A DNA stretch of 64,000 nucleotides from Aldehydirespirator sp963662645 (GTDB lineage: Bacteria > Actinomycetota > Acidimicrobiia > Acidimicrobiales > Aldehydirespiratoraceae): assembly GCA_963662645.2 (NCBI GenBank), contig OY759762.1, positions 248,001 to 312,000 on the forward strand, read 5' to 3'. This document shows positions 1-8,236 of this stretch, piece after piece. The stretch's first letter is position 1, and each line of letters starts with the position of its first letter. Under the pieces are notes generated by a model, which made no database searches, was not told the origin of the DNA, and worked only from the letters and a program-made list of their open reading frames with translations. Made by a program: the position numbers and the translations under genes.

Positions 1-1
1 C

Positions 2-118
2 CTCGACGCGATCATTGCGGAGGTCCTCGCCGCGGACCGCTCCGAGCGCGAGGGTCGCCTCATCGACCACGACGGCGAGGCGTCGATGGAGCGCAAGAAG
101 CGGGAGGGATACTTCTGA
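2..118 (+). CDS. cysD: Sulfate adenylyltransferase subunit 2, C-terminal end (partial)
   Basis: The reading frame enters from the left edge and ends in TGA at 116-118, giving about 38 C-terminal residues. The ending, with an SMERKK stretch and a final GYF, matches the usual CysD C-terminus. CysD is the catalytic half of ATP sulfurylase, which makes adenosine 5'-phosphosulfate from ATP and sulfate together with the GTPase CysN. The stop overlaps the start of the next gene (TGATG), so the two are translationally coupled. The catalytic N-terminal part lies outside the window. Confidence 0.88.
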   Translation, partial: LDAIIAEVLAADRSEREGRLIDHDGEASMERKKREGYF

Positions 119-1941
119 TGCGACCCACTCTGCGGCTCGTCCTCTGCGGCAGCGTGGACGACGGCAAGAGCACGCTCATCGGACGGCTCCTGTGCGACTC
201 CAACCAGGTCTTCGCGGACCAGTTGCAGAAGGCGGAAGAGGACTCCCGCCGCTACGGCACCCAAGCCGGCGCGACCGACCTGGCGCTGCTCACCGACGGC
301 CTCCAGGACGAGCGCGAGCAGGGCATAACCATCGATGTCGCGTACCGCGTGCTCGAGACGCCGCTGCGCCGGTTCGTGGTCGCCGACGCGCCCGGACACG
401 AGCAGTACACGCGAAACATGGCGACCGGCGCCTCGACCGCGGATCTTGCGGTCGTCATGGTCGACGCCCGCAAGGGCGTCCTCCCACAGACCGCCCGGCA
501 CACCAGGATCGTGGCCATGGTCGGAGTGCGCCATGTCGTGCTCGCGGTCAACAAGATGGATCTCATCGGGTGGGACCGCGCTCGCTTCGAGGAGCTCGCG
601 GAGGAGTACCGGACGGTCGCGGCCGAGGTCGGAGTGGGCGAGGTCGTCGCCATCCCCGTCTCCGCCCTGACCGGGGACAACCTCACCCGGCCCAGCGGTC
701 AGACGCCCTGGCACGCCGGTCCGACGCTGCTCGGTCACCTCGAGACGGTGGAGCTCGCCCGACCCGCCGAGGATCAGCCCTTCCGGATGCCGGTGCAGTA
801 CGTCAATCGGCCCGACCCGGACTTCCGCGGGTACTGCGGACGCGTGGCGTCGGGGAGGGTGGCGCCCGGCGACCGCATGCTCGTCTCACCCGCAGGCACC
901 AGTGCCTCCGTCGAGTCGATCGTGGTCTGGCAGGACACATCTGACCGCGCCGAGCAGGGCGATTCGGTGACCCTCACCCTGAAGCCCGACGTCGACGTCT
1001 CCCGCGGCGACGTCATCGCCGCGGCCGACGACCCGCCGCAGGTGGCGGATCAGTTCCGGGCACAGATCATCTGGATGGGCGACGAGCCGTTGACCGCTGG
1101 GCGCCCGTATCGGATGAGGCTGCACACTTGCGAGGTGGGCGCAGTCGTGACCAGCATCAGGCACCGCGTGGACGTGTCGGACGGCAGCAAGCTCGCCGCC
1201 GCGCGCCTCGAGCTCAACGACCTCGGTGCGGTCAACCTCGCGACGAGCCGCCCGGTCCCCTTCGCCCCGTTCGAGCAGTCCCGCGAGCTGGGGGGCTTCA
1301 TCCTCATCGACCGCGCCACGAGCGCCACCGCGGGCGCCGGCACGATCGCCTATGCGCTGATGCGCTCGGCGAACGTCAAGTGGCAGGACTTCGACATCAG
1401 CGCCGACGTCCGCTCCGCATTGAAGAGCCAGCGGGCGCGGTGCCTGTGGCTTACCGGTCTCTCGGCTTCGGGCAAGTCCACGGTGGCCAACCAGCTGGAG
1501 AGGCGGCTCGTGATCGAGGGCCGCCACACCTATCTGCTCGACGGCGACAACGTGCGGCACGGGCTGAACCGTGATCTGGGCTTCACTGAGCCCGACCGCG
1601 TGGAGAACATCCGCAGAGTCGCGGAGGTTGCGCGCCTCATGGTGGACGCGGGGCTGATCGTGATCGTGTCGTTCATCAGCCCTTTCCAGGCCGAGCGAGA
1701 CTTCGCCCGCGCCCTGTTCGATCCGGGCGACTTCATGGAGATATTCGTTGACGCGCCTCTCGAGGTCTGCGCCCGGCGGGACCCGAAAGGCCTCTACGCC
1801 AAGGCGATGCGCGGGGAGATCAAGAACTTCACCGGCGTCGACAGCCCCTTCGAACGACCCGAGCGGCCCGACCTGCGGCTCGACACCGAGAGGCTCTCTC
1901 CCGAGGAGTGCGTGGCGCTCATCATGGAGCGCATGGCGTGA
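118..1941 (+). CDS. cysNC: Bifunctional sulfate adenylyltransferase subunit 1 / APS kinase (CysN-CysC fusion)
   Basis: This 607-residue protein joins two enzymes. The N-terminal part is an EF-Tu-like GTPase: P-loop GSVDDGKS at residues 11-18, DAPGH at 90-94 and NKMD at 145-148, followed by beta-barrel domains. From about residue 435 an APS kinase domain follows, with its own P-loop GLSASGKS at 447-454. The protein would drive APS formation with CysD and then phosphorylate APS to PAPS in the cytoplasm. CysNC fusions are common in actinobacteria and proteobacteria. The ATG overlaps the cysD stop by one base pair step (TGATG), indicating an operon. All nucleotide-binding motifs are intact. Confidence 0.96.
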   Translation: MRPTLRLVLCGSVDDGKSTLIGRLLCDSNQVFADQLQKAEEDSRRYGTQAGATDLALLTDGLQDEREQGITIDVAYRVLETPLRRFVVADAPGHEQYTRNMATGASTADLAVVMVDARKGVLPQTARHTRIVAMVGVRHVVLAVNKMDLIGWDRARFEELAEEYRTVAAEVGVGEVVAIPVSALTGDNLTRPSGQTPWHAGPTLLGHLETVELARPAEDQPFRMPVQYVNRPDPDFRGYCGRVASGRVAPGDRMLVSPAGTSASVESIVVWQDTSDRAEQGDSVTLTLKPDVDVSRGDVIAAADDPPQVADQFRAQIIWMGDEPLTAGRPYRMRLHTCEVGAVVTSIRHRVDVSDGSKLAAARLELNDLGAVNLATSRPVPFAPFEQSRELGGFILIDRATSATAGAGTIAYALMRSANVKWQDFDISADVRSALKSQRARCLWLTGLSASGKSTVANQLERRLVIEGRHTYLLDGDNVRHGLNRDLGFTEPDRVENIRRVAEVARLMVDAGLIVIVSFISPFQAERDFARALFDPGDFMEIFVDAPLEVCARRDPKGLYAKAMRGEIKNFTGVDSPFERPERPDLRLDTERLSPEECVALIMERMA

Positions 1942-2068
1942 GCGAGCCGTCCGCGACATTGTCCATCGGTCGCTCCGCGGTGACCCTCGGGGGCGTCAAC
2001 CGCCCAATCTAGACCCAGGTCGTTAGCGTGTGCTTCCACCAGCCCGCGACCCGAGGCCCGAATCCCCC

Positions 2069-3337
2069 GTGAAGCCCGTCCGTCGAAACGTCTGGGCAGC
2101 GGCGCTGACGCTGATCATGCTGGCGCTGGCGGCCTGTAGCGGCGACGACCCGGCCACCGCAACCGCCGACAGCGCCGCAGCGAACGGGACGGCCGAGACG
2201 GCCGGCGCCGACGAGGGCCACGACGACGGCGGCGGTCATGACCACGGCACCTCTGTCGAACTGGCCGAGGGCGTGCCCGCGCCGACCATCGCCATCGAAG
2301 TCACCGAGGACCCGATGGAGGGCTGGAACCTCCGGGTCCGCACCACCGACTTCCGGATCGTCCCCGAGAACGTGTCCACCGACCACGTCGACGGGGAGGG
2401 CCACATGCACCTCTACATCGACGGCGACAAGGTGTCACGGCTCTACGGTGAATGGCATCACATCGGCTCGCTGTCACCCGGCGAGCACGAGGTTCGGGTG
2501 GAGCTCTCCGCCAACGACCACTCGGCGCTGGCGGTGGACGGCGACATCATCGACGCCACCGCCGTCATCGTGGCCGGAAATAGGGGCGGCGACGCCACGG
2601 GCCGGGGCCATACCGAGGCGAGGGAGGCTCGGGAACCGCGCCCGTCGGTGAACGCGGAGTTGGTGGACGACCCGGCCGGAGGCTGGAGCCTCCACGCGGT
2701 GCCCTCCAACTTCCGGCTGGCCCCCGAGAACGCCTCCGGCGGCCACGTGGAAGGCGAGGGCCACATGCACCTGTACGTCAATGGCGAGAAGGTGGCCCGG
2801 GTCTACGAGACGTGGTACCAGATGCCGCCGCTGCCGGCCGGGACCCATGAGATCACGGTGGCGCTGCAGACCAACGACCACGCCCAGCTCGCGGTGGGCG
2901 GCGTCGCGGTAGCGGCGACCACCACACTAGAAGTATCCGAGGACGAGGCCACCAAGCCGGCCAGCAGCGACAACGGCATCGGTGCCAGCGATGATCAAAG
3001 CCACGGTCATGGCGAAGAGGGCGGCCACGGGATGGCGGGCACGCCCACCCGGTACGACGCCGACATCGCGGACGCCGTCCAGGCCATCACAGTGGAGGTG
3101 ATCGGCGGCGCTCCGGCGGGAGGCGTTCGCAGGGTCGGGGTCGATCTCGGCTCGGTGGTTGCCGTGATGGTCGCGTCCGACCTCGCCGAAGAGGTCCATG
3201 TCCACGGCTACGACATACTGCGAGGCGTGTCCGGCGGCCACCCTGCCCACTTCGCCTTCACTGCGGCAATTCCCGGCGTGTTCGAGGTGGAGTTCGAGGG
3301 CTCGGGCCGTCTGCTGTTGCTGCTGGAGATCTCCTGA
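2069..3337 (+). CDS. Secreted lipoprotein with two copies of an HMHLY-containing domain
   Basis: The GTG at 2069 gives a 422-residue protein starting with a clear lipoprotein signal: basic N-terminus, hydrophobic stretch and lipobox LAAC with Cys at about residue 23. An earlier GTG at 2030 would add 13 residues before the signal and is less likely. A His/Asp-rich linker follows, then two homologous domains 120 residues apart, each with an EGHMHLY motif (at about 112 and 232), a G(E/D)KV strand and a later TNDH or ANDH motif. A second His-rich linker leads to a C-terminal beta-rich domain with HVHGYD, reminiscent of cupredoxin-like domains. The recurrent His residues suggest extracytoplasmic metal binding, which is inference. 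It is followed 10 bases later by a carbonic anhydrase gene. Confidence 0.75.
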   Translation: MKPVRRNVWAAALTLIMLALAACSGDDPATATADSAAANGTAETAGADEGHDDGGGHDHGTSVELAEGVPAPTIAIEVTEDPMEGWNLRVRTTDFRIVPENVSTDHVDGEGHMHLYIDGDKVSRLYGEWHHIGSLSPGEHEVRVELSANDHSALAVDGDIIDATAVIVAGNRGGDATGRGHTEAREAREPRPSVNAELVDDPAGGWSLHAVPSNFRLAPENASGGHVEGEGHMHLYVNGEKVARVYETWYQMPPLPAGTHEITVALQTNDHAQLAVGGVAVAATTTLEVSEDEATKPASSDNGIGASDDQSHGHGEEGGHGMAGTPTRYDADIADAVQAITVEVIGGAPAGGVRRVGVDLGSVVAVMVASDLAEEVHVHGYDILRGVSGGHPAHFAFTAAIPGVFEVEFEGSGRLLLLLEIS

Positions 3338-3347
3338 AGGGGCTGCT

Positions 3348-3854
3348 GTGACGGGCGACTTCCATCCCAGCACGCCCGAGCTGCTGGCCGGCAACGCTGC
3401 CTTCGCCCGGGACTTCGACGGTGCCGGGATGCTGGCGGGGCCGACTCGCCGGCTGGCCGTGGTCGCTTGCATGGACGCCCGCATCGACGTGCCCAGGATC
3501 CTCGGCCTGCGCGCCGGCGAGGCCCACATCATCCGCAACGCCGGGGGAGCGGTCACCGACGACGTGATCCGGTCGCTGTGTCTTTCGCAGCGGCTGCTGG
3601 GCACGCGGGAGGTGGTCCTGGTGCACCACACCAGCTGCGGGCTGCAGCTGCTCGACGAGCACCGGTTCCTGTCCGAGCTCGAAGCTGAGACCGGGATCAG
3701 TCCCTCATGGCCGCTAGAGGCGTTCGCGGACCCCTATGACGACGTCATCGAGTCGATGCGGCGTCTGCGCTCCTCCCCGTTCCTGCCGCATAAGGCCCAC
3801 ATAAGGGGCTTCGTGTACAACGTTGCCTCCGGCAAGCTCCACGAGGCTGGGTGA
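3348..3854 (+). CDS. Beta-class carbonic anhydrase
   Basis: The protein has 168 residues from a GTG preceded by GAAGGGG. It shows the beta-class zinc site: Cys41 in CMDAR, His94 and Cys97 in HHTSCG, with the Asp43/Arg45 dyad. It would interconvert CO2 and bicarbonate. The sequence around RNAGGAVTDDVIRSL resembles the short mycobacterial Rv1284-type enzymes. It starts 10 bases after the preceding lipoprotein stop, so the two are probably cotranscribed. A nearby PEP carboxylase at 27-30 kb uses bicarbonate, but no direct link can be seen. The start was chosen by the ribosome-binding site and by family length. Confidence 0.9.
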   Translation: MTGDFHPSTPELLAGNAAFARDFDGAGMLAGPTRRLAVVACMDARIDVPRILGLRAGEAHIIRNAGGAVTDDVIRSLCLSQRLLGTREVVLVHHTSCGLQLLDEHRFLSELEAETGISPSWPLEAFADPYDDVIESMRRLRSSPFLPHKAHIRGFVYNVASGKLHEAG

Positions 3855-3914
3855 CCGGCCTCCTGACGGGACCCGCCGCGACGGTCGGGCCCCGGCGCGG
3901 CTAACTTCGCCAGC

Positions 3915-5639
3915 ATGTTCGACCTGCTAATCAGCGGCGGCGATGTGATCGACGGCCGGGGCGGCACCCGGCGCCGGGCCGACGTGGGCATCACCAATGA
4001 CCGGATCTCGGCAATCGGAAGCCTCGTCAACGGGGGCGCTGAGGCGGCGGCCGCCATCGACGCCACCGGCTTGGCGGTGACCCCTGGCTTCATCGACGTC
4101 CACACTCATCTCGACGCCCAGGTGTTCTGGGATCCCGACCTTTCGCCGTCGCCGCTGCACGGCGTCACCACCGTGATCGGCGGCAACTGCGGGTTCACCA
4201 TCGCGCCCCTCGGCGACGACCCGGCCCACGGCGACTACCTGATGCGGATGCTGGCCCGGGTGGAGGGCATCCCCCTGGAGTCGCTGCAGCAGGGCGTGCC
4301 CTGGAGCTGGCAGACCACTGCCGAGTACTTCGACGCCATCGACGGCAACGTGGCCGTCAACGCCGGGTTCAAGGTGGGGCACTCGGCCCTGCGCCGGGTG
4401 GTGATGGGAGACGACAGCGTGCGCCGGTCCAGCACCGGCGACGAACTGGAAGCCATGAAGGGGCTGCTGCGCGACGGTCTGGAGGCGGGGGCGCTGGGGT
4501 TCTCGTCGTCGTGGTCCCGCACCCACAACGACCCGATGGGCAACATGGTGCCCAGCCGCTGCGCCGAGCGCGACGAGCTGGTGGCGCTGTGCTCGGTGCT
4601 GGCCGGCTTCGACGGCACGTCGGTCGAGTTCATCCCCGCGCTGGGCCCGTTCGAGGACTGGGCCCTCGAGCTCATGGCCGACATGTCGGCCGCGGCCCGC
4701 CGCCCGCTCAACTGGAACGTGATGACGGTGACGGCCCGGTCGATGGACATGAACCGGGCCAAGCTGGCCGCCGGCGATTTCGCCGCCGCGAGGGGCGGCA
4801 AGGTGGTGGCCCTGACCGTGCCGCAGATGCTCTCGCTGCACCTGAACTTCAACAGCGGGTTCGTGCTCGACGCCCTGCCCGGCTGGGAGGAGGCGATGCT
4901 GCTGCCCAAAGAGGACAAGCTGCGCATCCTGGCCGACCCGGCCGAGCGCCGCCGCCTCAACGAGCTGGCCCAGGGCGACCATCCGCTGCGGGCGCTGGCC
5001 CACTGGGGGCGCAAGGTGGTTTTCCACTCGCCCGCCCCCGAGAACGAGGGCTGCGCGGGCCGAACGGTCGGCGAGATCGCCGAGGAGCGGGGCCAGGATC
5101 CCTGGGACGCGCTGTGCGACATGGCCCTGGCCGACGATCTGGAGACCTCGTTCGGCAATCCGGCCCTGCCCGAGCCGACCGCCGACTGGGAGGCCCGGGT
5201 CGAGATCTGGCGCGACCCGCGGGCGGTGATCGGAGCCTCCGACGCCGGGGCCCACCTGGATCTGTTCCTTACCGCCAACTACGCCACCACCATGCTGAGC
5301 GAAGCCGTGGTGAAGCGGGGCCTGCTGCCGCTGGAGGAGGCCGTCCATCTGCTCACCGAGGTGCAGGCCGACCTGTACGGCCTGGTCGACAGGGGAGTGC
5401 TGGCCGAGGGGAACTACGCCGACATAGTGGTGCTGGACGAGGCCACCGTCGGGTCGGGGCCCACAACGTTCCGCTCCGACCTGCCCGCCGGGGCCGCCCG
5501 GTTGTACGCCGAGGCCACCGGCATCGAGCACGTGATCTGCAACGGCACCGAGATCGTGTGCCGGGGCCGGTTCACCGGCGCCCGCCCCGGCACCCTGCTG
5601 CGCTCAGGCCAGCACACCACCGGACCCACCCTCGACTGA
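3915..5639 (+). CDS. Amidohydrolase family protein, D-aminoacylase-like
   Basis: This 574-residue protein is a metal-dependent amidohydrolase of the N-acyl-D-amino-acid deacylase group. The N-terminal beta-sandwich strand (LLISGGDVIDG) is followed by the metal site HTH at residues 63-65 in GFIDVHTHLDAQ, a GGNCGF segment typical of D-aminoacylases, and a catalytic Asp near 443 in SDAGAHLD. Homologues hydrolyse N-acyl-D-amino acids or cyclic amides, and the substrate here is unknown. TAACTT at 3902-3907 lies 7 bases before the ATG with no ribosome-binding site, so a leaderless transcript is likely. The gene stands alone between a carbonic anhydrase and a convergent VOC protein. Confidence 0.85.
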   Translation: MFDLLISGGDVIDGRGGTRRRADVGITNDRISAIGSLVNGGAEAAAAIDATGLAVTPGFIDVHTHLDAQVFWDPDLSPSPLHGVTTVIGGNCGFTIAPLGDDPAHGDYLMRMLARVEGIPLESLQQGVPWSWQTTAEYFDAIDGNVAVNAGFKVGHSALRRVVMGDDSVRRSSTGDELEAMKGLLRDGLEAGALGFSSSWSRTHNDPMGNMVPSRCAERDELVALCSVLAGFDGTSVEFIPALGPFEDWALELMADMSAAARRPLNWNVMTVTARSMDMNRAKLAAGDFAAARGGKVVALTVPQMLSLHLNFNSGFVLDALPGWEEAMLLPKEDKLRILADPAERRRLNELAQGDHPLRALAHWGRKVVFHSPAPENEGCAGRTVGEIAEERGQDPWDALCDMALADDLETSFGNPALPEPTADWEARVEIWRDPRAVIGASDAGAHLDLFLTANYATTMLSEAVVKRGLLPLEEAVHLLTEVQADLYGLVDRGVLAEGNYADIVVLDEATVGSGPTTFRSDLPAGAARLYAEATGIEHVICNGTEIVCRGRFTGARPGTLLRSGQHTTGPTLD

Positions 5640-5656
5640 GTGGATCTGGCCGAGGC

Positions 5657-6061
5657 TCAGGCGGGGTCGGGCATCTCGGCGGTGCCGTAGCCGGAGTCGA
5701 CCACTCCCTCGGTGAAGAACGCCTCCCACATGACGCCGTCGGGGTCGGTGACCCAAGACTTGTGCTGGAGTTGATAGCCGCACACCAGGTCATCCTGGTC
5801 GGCCCGGGTCATGCCCGCGGCGTCGATGTGCTCTCGCATCTCCTTGAGCTCGGGGTGCGACTCGACCTGGATGCCGTAGTGGGCCGAGCCGGGGGCGCCC
5901 GCGCCGCGCGTGTCCAGCGAGAAGTTCACCCGGGGATCGTCCAGCATCCACTTGGCGTAGTCGGGACGTCGCAGGGTGGGCTCGACGCCGAACAGCCGCT
6001 TGTAGAACTCGATCGACTCCTCAAGGTCGTCGACCTGCAGGCCGATGTGCATCCGTCGCAT
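5657..6061 (-). CDS. VOC-superfamily (glyoxalase fold) protein related to CadI/ArsI
   Basis: The 134-residue single-domain protein has the vicinal-oxygen-chelate pattern: His5 in HIGLQVDDLEESI, His61 in SAHYGIQV and Glu113 in DPDGVMWEAF as probable metal ligands. Overall it resembles CadI/ArsI proteins. ArsI C-As lyases need a vicinal Cys pair before the last strand, but here there is a single Cys (VCGYQ, residue 94), so organoarsenical cleavage is unlikely. It might be a dioxygenase or isomerase of unknown substrate. It is convergent with the preceding amidohydrolase gene, with 17 bases between the two stops. Confidence 0.75.
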   Translation of the reverse strand: MRRMHIGLQVDDLEESIEFYKRLFGVEPTLRRPDYAKWMLDDPRVNFSLDTRGAGAPGSAHYGIQVESHPELKEMREHIDAAGMTRADQDDLVCGYQLQHKSWVTDPDGVMWEAFFTEGVVDSGYGTAEMPDPA

Positions 6062-6110
6062 GGCTCGTCACCCGCCTTCAATGGGCCTGCCGTGAACGGT
6101 AGCGGCCCGA

Positions 6111-6157
6111 GAACTGGCAGCAAGATGCACGCCATGCGAGCACAACGCTGCCAATTC
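6111..6157. repeat. Palindromic repeat, family A (GAACTGGCAGC...GCTGCCAATTC)
   Basis: An 11-base arm GAACTGGCAGC at 6111 is mirrored by GCTGCCAATTC ending at 6157, with a 25-base centre holding ATGCACGCCATGCG. The same element recurs at 18354-18617 (four copies) and 36683-36730. It lies between two minus-strand genes. It resembles REP-type hairpins that may stop or stabilise transcripts. Confidence 0.85.
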
Positions 6158-6169
6158 GGGTAGTCGCGC

Positions 6170-7054
6170 CTACTCCGTGATGTCGGACACGAAGCGGCGT
6201 GCGTCGGCGTTGTGCTCAGCGACCTCGGCGATGGTCTTGGCCTTGGCCGTGCCGCCTCGCAGCGCGGCCAGGGGATCGGTCTGGTCGCCCACATACCCGA
6301 GCGCGAACGCGCCCTGGGTGTAGCCCATCATCTTGAGCAGGTCGTCGTCGAGGGTGCGGGCGATATCGGGTGGGCAGGCCAGGTACTGGTTCTCCTCCTG
6401 GCGCACCCAGCCCACCGCGTAGGTGATGTTCACCCCCCGGCGCACGCCGCCGGAGGTGTTGGCCCCGGCACCGTGGAGCACTTTGCCCTCGTAGAACAGC
6501 ACGCTGCCCCGGCTCATCTCGGCTTGGGCGCCAGGCACTTCCTGAGCCTTGTCGTCGTCGAGGCCGGACGTACCGGCGAGGATCCAGGTGGCCCCGTTGT
6601 TCGCGGTGAAGTCGGTCAGCGCCCACATCGTGTTGCACTGCACGTGGTACTCGGGCCCGAAGTCGAAGAAGTCGAAGGCCATCTCGTCGCGGTGCAGCTT
6701 CTGGCGGGTCTCGCCCGGCTCGACCGAGATGATCTGGGTCAGATGCAACTGCACCGCGCTGGCGTGGCCCAAGAAGCTCCCGACCGCCCCCACGACCAGG
6801 GGATGCATCACCAGCGGGCGGACCGACGGGCAGCGGGCCACCAGCGCGCCGGTGCGGCGGGTGAACCGGCCGTCGTAGGTGTCGCGCCCGACGGCCGACG
6901 CCTCGATGTAGGGCCTCGCCTCGGCTTCGAGCCGGTCCAGCAGCCCCTGGTCGGCCACATCGTCCACGATGGCGTAGCCGAGGCGGTCCAAGTGCTCGCT
7001 GACCTCTTCAGGATCGACATCAGGCGCGAAGTGGTGCAAACCCACGGCAGGCAT
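6170..7054 (-). CDS. Phytanoyl-CoA dioxygenase (PhyH) family protein
   Basis: This 294-residue protein is an Fe(II)/2-oxoglutarate dioxygenase of the PhyH family. The metal triad is visible as His121 and Asp123 (HRD) and distal His194 (HGAG), with an RRGVNITYAVGW segment that would bind 2-oxoglutarate. A start 10 codons upstream (7084) is possible, but MPAVGLHHF fits the family better. Family members hydroxylate branched acyl-CoAs or diverse small molecules, and the substrate cannot be assigned. The gene is single and oriented away from the deacetylase gene at 7165. Confidence 0.88.
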   Translation of the reverse strand: MPAVGLHHFAPDVDPEEVSEHLDRLGYAIVDDVADQGLLDRLEAEARPYIEASAVGRDTYDGRFTRRTGALVARCPSVRPLVMHPLVVGAVGSFLGHASAVQLHLTQIISVEPGETRQKLHRDEMAFDFFDFGPEYHVQCNTMWALTDFTANNGATWILAGTSGLDDDKAQEVPGAQAEMSRGSVLFYEGKVLHGAGANTSGGVRRGVNITYAVGWVRQEENQYLACPPDIARTLDDDLLKMMGYTQGAFALGYVGDQTDPLAALRGGTAKAKTIAEVAEHNADARRFVSDITE

Positions 7055-7087
7055 GGTACGCCCACCGCCAGGCTCCAGCCCCACTCT

Positions 7088-7125
7088 GAAATCGATGCGA
7101 ATCCTGTGCCTGCAGGGGCGAATTC
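7088..7125. repeat. Partial copy of palindromic repeat family B
   Basis: The segment starting GAAATCGATGCG and continuing through a G-rich centre matches the left arm and loop of the perfect inverted repeat at 40909-40966 at roughly 30 of 38 positions by eye. The right arm (GCATCGATTTC) is missing. It sits in the spacer between divergent genes and looks like a decayed copy of the same mobile or repeated element. Confidence 0.6.
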
Positions 7126-7164
7126 GTCGTCAAGCTGGGAGAGCTGATCGCCTAGTCTGCTCGC

Positions 7165-8088
7165 ATGCCCGGCCCGGTCGATTCGTCAGTTGCTTCAGCG
7201 GCCACCAGGCTGGTGATCCACGCCGACGACGTCGGCATGAACCACGGCGCCAACCGGGCCTTCATCGAGCTGTCCCAGCTCGGCACCATCACAGCCGGCT
7301 CGGTGATGGTGCCCTGCCCATGGTTCAGCGAGATCGCCGAGGCGGCCGCGTCGGACGCCGGCCTCGACTGCGGGGTTCACCTGACCCTCAACTCCGAGAT
7401 GACCCACTACCGCTGGGGACCGATCACCCGGCCGGGACCGTCGTCCGGTCTCGTCGACGACCACGGCTACCTGTGGCCCGACGTGGCGTCGCTGCGCCGC
7501 CACGCCCACCCCGAGGCAGTCGAGGCCGAGTGGCGGGCCCAGATCGACCGGGCGCTGGCCGAGGGCATCGACGTCACCCACCTCGACGCACACATGGGCT
7601 CCGCCCTCGCTCCAGAGTGGTGCGAACGCTACGTCGACGTCGGAATCGACTACGGCGTTCCGGTGCTGATCACCCGCACCCTGGGCGACTACGGACCGTG
7701 CAACCACCTGGCCGGCGTCGACGAGAGGCCCTTCGACGACGCCGCCGCGATGGCTCAATCAGCAGGCATGCCCGTGTTCGACCATGTGCTGGAGACGGAC
7801 TTCTCCCGGCCCCGCCACCGGCCTGCCGACTACCGGGACCTGCTCGGCGACCTGGAAGCCGGCCTCACCTACTGCGCCTTCCACCCCAACATGCCCGGCG
7901 GCGCCGAGATCGAGGCGATCGAACCGGACCAGTGCCACGTGCGCACCGAGGAGTACGGGCTGTTCAGCACGACGGCCTGGAAGGACTGGCTGCAGTCCCG
8001 CCCCTACGCCCTCACCACCATGCGCGAGCTGCGCGACGGCTGGCGCGCCCAAGACAGCGAGCAGCAATCGGCTCGCGGCCGGGCCTGA
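7165..8088 (+). CDS. ChbG/HpnK (YdjC-like) family carbohydrate deacetylase
   Basis: The protein has 307 residues and begins its catalytic core with LVIHADDVGMN (His19, Asp21, Asp22), the hallmark of YdjC/ChbG deacetylases. It continues with GVHLTLNSE and with HLDAHMG, which supply the other metal ligands, and ends with the AFHPNMPGG segment. Homologues remove N-acetyl groups from chitobiose or hopanoid-linked sugars. There is no neighbouring sugar or hopanoid gene, so the substrate is unknown. TAGTCT at 7153-7158 lies 6 bases before the ATG and no Shine-Dalgarno is seen, consistent with leaderless transcription. Confidence 0.86.
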   Translation: MPGPVDSSVASAATRLVIHADDVGMNHGANRAFIELSQLGTITAGSVMVPCPWFSEIAEAAASDAGLDCGVHLTLNSEMTHYRWGPITRPGPSSGLVDDHGYLWPDVASLRRHAHPEAVEAEWRAQIDRALAEGIDVTHLDAHMGSALAPEWCERYVDVGIDYGVPVLITRTLGDYGPCNHLAGVDERPFDDAAAMAQSAGMPVFDHVLETDFSRPRHRPADYRDLLGDLEAGLTYCAFHPNMPGGAEIEAIEPDQCHVRTEEYGLFSTTAWKDWLQSRPYALTTMRELRDGWRAQDSEQQSARGRA

Positions 8089-8236
8089 TTGGTGGTTAGA
8101 GTCGGCGGCTGATCGCCGCAGCCATCGCCGCCGCGCGACGGCTGAGGGCCAGGGTCGGAGCGCCCACTCGAGTCTCGCTCCCTTCGACGCCGTCGCTCCG
8201 GCGGCGGCAATCCCTTCACGCCGAAAGGAGCCCCTC

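Noticed and set aside
3927..5531. 534-codon antisense frame opposite the D-aminoacylase-like gene
   Set aside because: No recognisable protein sequence or start signal; the plus-strand frame has all amidohydrolase motifs.
5657..6061. ArsI C-As lyase
   Set aside because: The vicinal Cys pair needed for organoarsenical binding is absent; only Cys94 is present, and no arsenic genes are near.
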